A stretch of 64,000 nt of DNA from Rhodoferax lacus (GTDB lineage: Bacteria > Pseudomonadota > Gammaproteobacteria > Burkholderiales > Burkholderiaceae_C). The stretch is from positions 144,807 through 208,806 of the forward strand of contig NZ_QFZK01000007.1 of the NCBI RefSeq assembly GCF_003415675.1, written 5' to 3'. Every line of letters starts with the position of its first letter. Position 1 is the first letter of the stretch. The notes under the pieces are model-generated. The model did no database searches. It saw only the letters and a program-made list of their open reading frames with translations, and had not been told where the DNA came from. The position numbers were made by a program, and so were the translations under genes. Below, in pieces: positions 62,774 through 64,000 of this stretch.

Positions 62774-63835
62774 ATGGTCGTCAAGGTATTTGTGGTGGAT
62801 GACTCGGCCATCGTGCGTCAGGCCCTGGCCCACATGCTGGCGGGCAACGCGGAAGTGGAATTGGTGGGCAGTGCGCCCAACCCCCTGTTGGCGGTGGACG
62901 CGATTCGCCGCACCGCACCCGACGTGCTGCTGCTGGACATTGAAATGCCGGGCATGGACGGGCTGACCTTCCTGCGCCAGATCATGTCCACGCATCCGAT
63001 TCCCACCGTGATCTGCTCCACCCTGTCCACCGAGGGCAGCCGCGTGGCGCTCGAAGCCCTGGCAGCGGGTGCCATCTCGGTCATGGCCAAGCCCAAGCTC
63101 GGTCTCAAGCAGTACCTGGACGATTCGCGCCGGGACATGATCCAGATCCTCAAGACCGCCGCCCGCGCCAAGCCGCGCACACGCCTTGCAGCGCCCGATG
63201 CCGGTGCTGCGCGCGCCCTGCAGTCACGCACGCCGGTGCTGTCTTCGGTACATGCGTTTGCCATGAACAAGCCGGTGGTCGTCGGCAGCTCCACGGGCGG
63301 GACACAGGCGCTGGAACTGGTGCTGACCAGCCTGCCCGCTGACGCGCCCGGCATAGCCATCACGCAGCACATGCCGGAAAAATTCACCGCCATGTATGCC
63401 CAGCGCCTCAATGGCCTGTGTGCCATGCAGGTGCGTGAGGCCAAGGACGGTGACCGGCTGGAGCGCGGCCTGGCGCTGATCGCCCCGGGCGGCCTGCATA
63501 TGCAGCTGCGCAAGGCCTCGGGCCAGTACTACGTGCACGTCATGGACGGCCCGCCGGTAAACCGCCACAAGCCTTCCGTGGATGTGCTGTTCAAGTCCGC
63601 CGCCGAGGTGGCCGGGCGTGATGCCCTGGGCATCATCATGACCGGCATGGGCGATGACGGCGCACGCGGCATGAAGGTCATGCACGACGGCGGCGCGCGC
63701 ACGATCGCGCAGAACGAGGAAACCTGTGTGGTGTTTGGCATGCCCAAAGAAGCCATCAAGCTGCAAGCCGTGGATGACATCCTGCCGCTCGAACATATCG
63801 CCCAGGCGATATTGCAGTTCGATTCAAGGGCCTGA
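62774..63835 (+). CDS. cheB: Protein-glutamate methylesterase CheB
   Basis: A 353-residue CheB: receiver domain (about 1-125, phospho-Asp55 in LLLDIEMPGMDG) joined to the methylesterase (about 165-350) with catalytic Ser in VVGSSTGGTQAL, His in ITQHMPEKF and Asp in MTGMGDDGARGM. Phosphorylation activates demethylation, giving feedback adaptation. It is the last che gene; the following 28 nt include a terminator-like hairpin. Confidence 0.97.
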   Translation: MVVKVFVVDDSAIVRQALAHMLAGNAEVELVGSAPNPLLAVDAIRRTAPDVLLLDIEMPGMDGLTFLRQIMSTHPIPTVICSTLSTEGSRVALEALAAGAISVMAKPKLGLKQYLDDSRRDMIQILKTAARAKPRTRLAAPDAGAARALQSRTPVLSSVHAFAMNKPVVVGSSTGGTQALELVLTSLPADAPGIAITQHMPEKFTAMYAQRLNGLCAMQVREAKDGDRLERGLALIAPGGLHMQLRKASGQYYVHVMDGPPVNRHKPSVDVLFKSAAEVAGRDALGIIMTGMGDDGARGMKVMHDGGARTIAQNEETCVVFGMPKEAIKLQAVDDILPLEHIAQAILQFDSRA

Positions 63836-63844
63836 ACCGTCCAA

Positions 63845-63872
63845 GTACCGCTTCGGTACGCGCTTTGTTTTT
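63845..63872 (+). terminator. Possible terminator after cheB
   Basis: GTACCG and CGGTAC form a perfect 6-bp stem over a CTT loop, followed after a few bases by TTTGTTTTT. It lies 10 nt after the cheB stop and may end the che operon, or be part of the element that follows. Confidence 0.5.
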
Positions 63873-63889
63873 CCGCCGGGCCAATGGAA

Positions 63890-63972
63890 TGGACGCCCCC
63901 CTCGCATTAGCGGCATCAAAGTGCCAAAGTGAGGGGTGTGTTTTCAACCCTCTGAAGCGAAAGGAGCGTCCA
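63890..63972 (+). ncRNA. Structured leader, possible IS110 left-end guide (bridge) RNA region
   Basis: Nested pairing is seen: TGGACGC (63890-63896) with GCGTCCA (63966-63972); CCCCTCGC (63898-63905) with GTGAGGGG (63929-63936, one G-U); and GGCA with TGCC (63912-63925). GAGGGG can pair instead with CCCTC at 63948-63952. IS110 elements carry a guide RNA in the leader before the transposase. This assignment depends on the transposase call. Confidence 0.3.
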
Positions 63973-63974
63973 CC

Positions 63975-64000
63975 ATGGAGATTACGACAATTGGTATTGA
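63975..64000 (+). CDS. Start of a gene, probably an IS110-family transposase
   Basis: Only eight complete codons are in the window: MEITTIGI, then GA. The next residue is Asp or Glu. This matches the usual N-terminus of IS110 transposases (..ITTIGIDLAK), where the Asp is the first catalytic residue of the DEDD RuvC-like domain. AAGGAG lies 8 nt before the ATG. The sequence is too short for certainty. Confidence 0.45.

Overview
The window looks like chromosomal DNA of a Burkholderiales betaproteobacterium, most likely family Comamonadaceae. The grounds are high GC with GC-rich third codon positions, typical gene families (YaeQ, a DUF3717/DUF1289 protein, YhdP, a one-chain indolepyruvate oxidoreductase, an Smg-DprA-LysM block, a CheV) and a dense layout with many 1-4 nt gene overlaps. 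No rRNA, tRNA, CRISPR array or prophage was seen. Species was not determined.

Layout. 1-8.2 kb is a type IV pilus and signalling locus: the end of a PP2C phosphatase, an FHA protein, a GAF-containing PilB/GspE-type ATPase, two nearly identical type IV pilins (a sigma-54 promoter precedes the first), then two different membrane glycosyltransferase candidates, one TMTC-like with TPRs and one PglL/Wzy_C-like O-oligosaccharyltransferase. 8.2-14.8 kb is housekeeping: MoaC, a BepA-like protease, a small membrane protein, TerC, a DUF3717/DUF1289 protein, YaeQ, PurB, a GST and a zinc-ribbon microprotein. 14.8-22.0 kb is a tightly coupled eight-gene minus-strand operon for membrane-lipid chemistry (FAD oxidoreductase, DUF1365, cyclopropane-fatty-acid-synthase-like methyltransferase, chalcone-isomerase-like protein, MFS carrier, DUF3833 lipoprotein, SDR, SnoaL-like protein).

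22-35.5 kb holds a degenerate HD-GYP protein, the heptose adenylyltransferase HldC/RfaE2, GlnE, the giant AsmA-like YhdP, a nitrilase, a 44-residue membrane protein, MltA, CheV and a PLP-dependent amino acid deaminase. 35.5-36.0 kb is non-coding and carries two long hairpins; a third hairpin of the same family lies at 24.1 kb. 36.0-52.6 kb has a fused indolepyruvate oxidoreductase, YajC-SecD-SecF, a DUF1631 protein, Smg-DprA-LysM (minus) facing Def-Fmt-AzlC-AzlD (plus), and Pgk. 52.6-63.8 kb is a complete chemotaxis operon: a CheZ-like protein, CheY, STAS, CheA, soluble MCP, CheW, membrane MCP, CheR, CheD, CheB. The last ~165 bases look like the left end of an IS110-family element, with a structured leader and the first codons of a transposase.

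Most noteworthy are (1) a family of three long hairpins with a shared internal-loop sequence but stems that change in a compensatory way, (2) the lipid operon, (3) the unannotated CheZ-like protein with a DxxxQ motif before cheY, (4) the pilin/double-glycosyltransferase locus, (5) a matching C-terminal pentapeptide on both chemoreceptors, and (6) a small membrane protein whose start codon interlocks with that of mltA.
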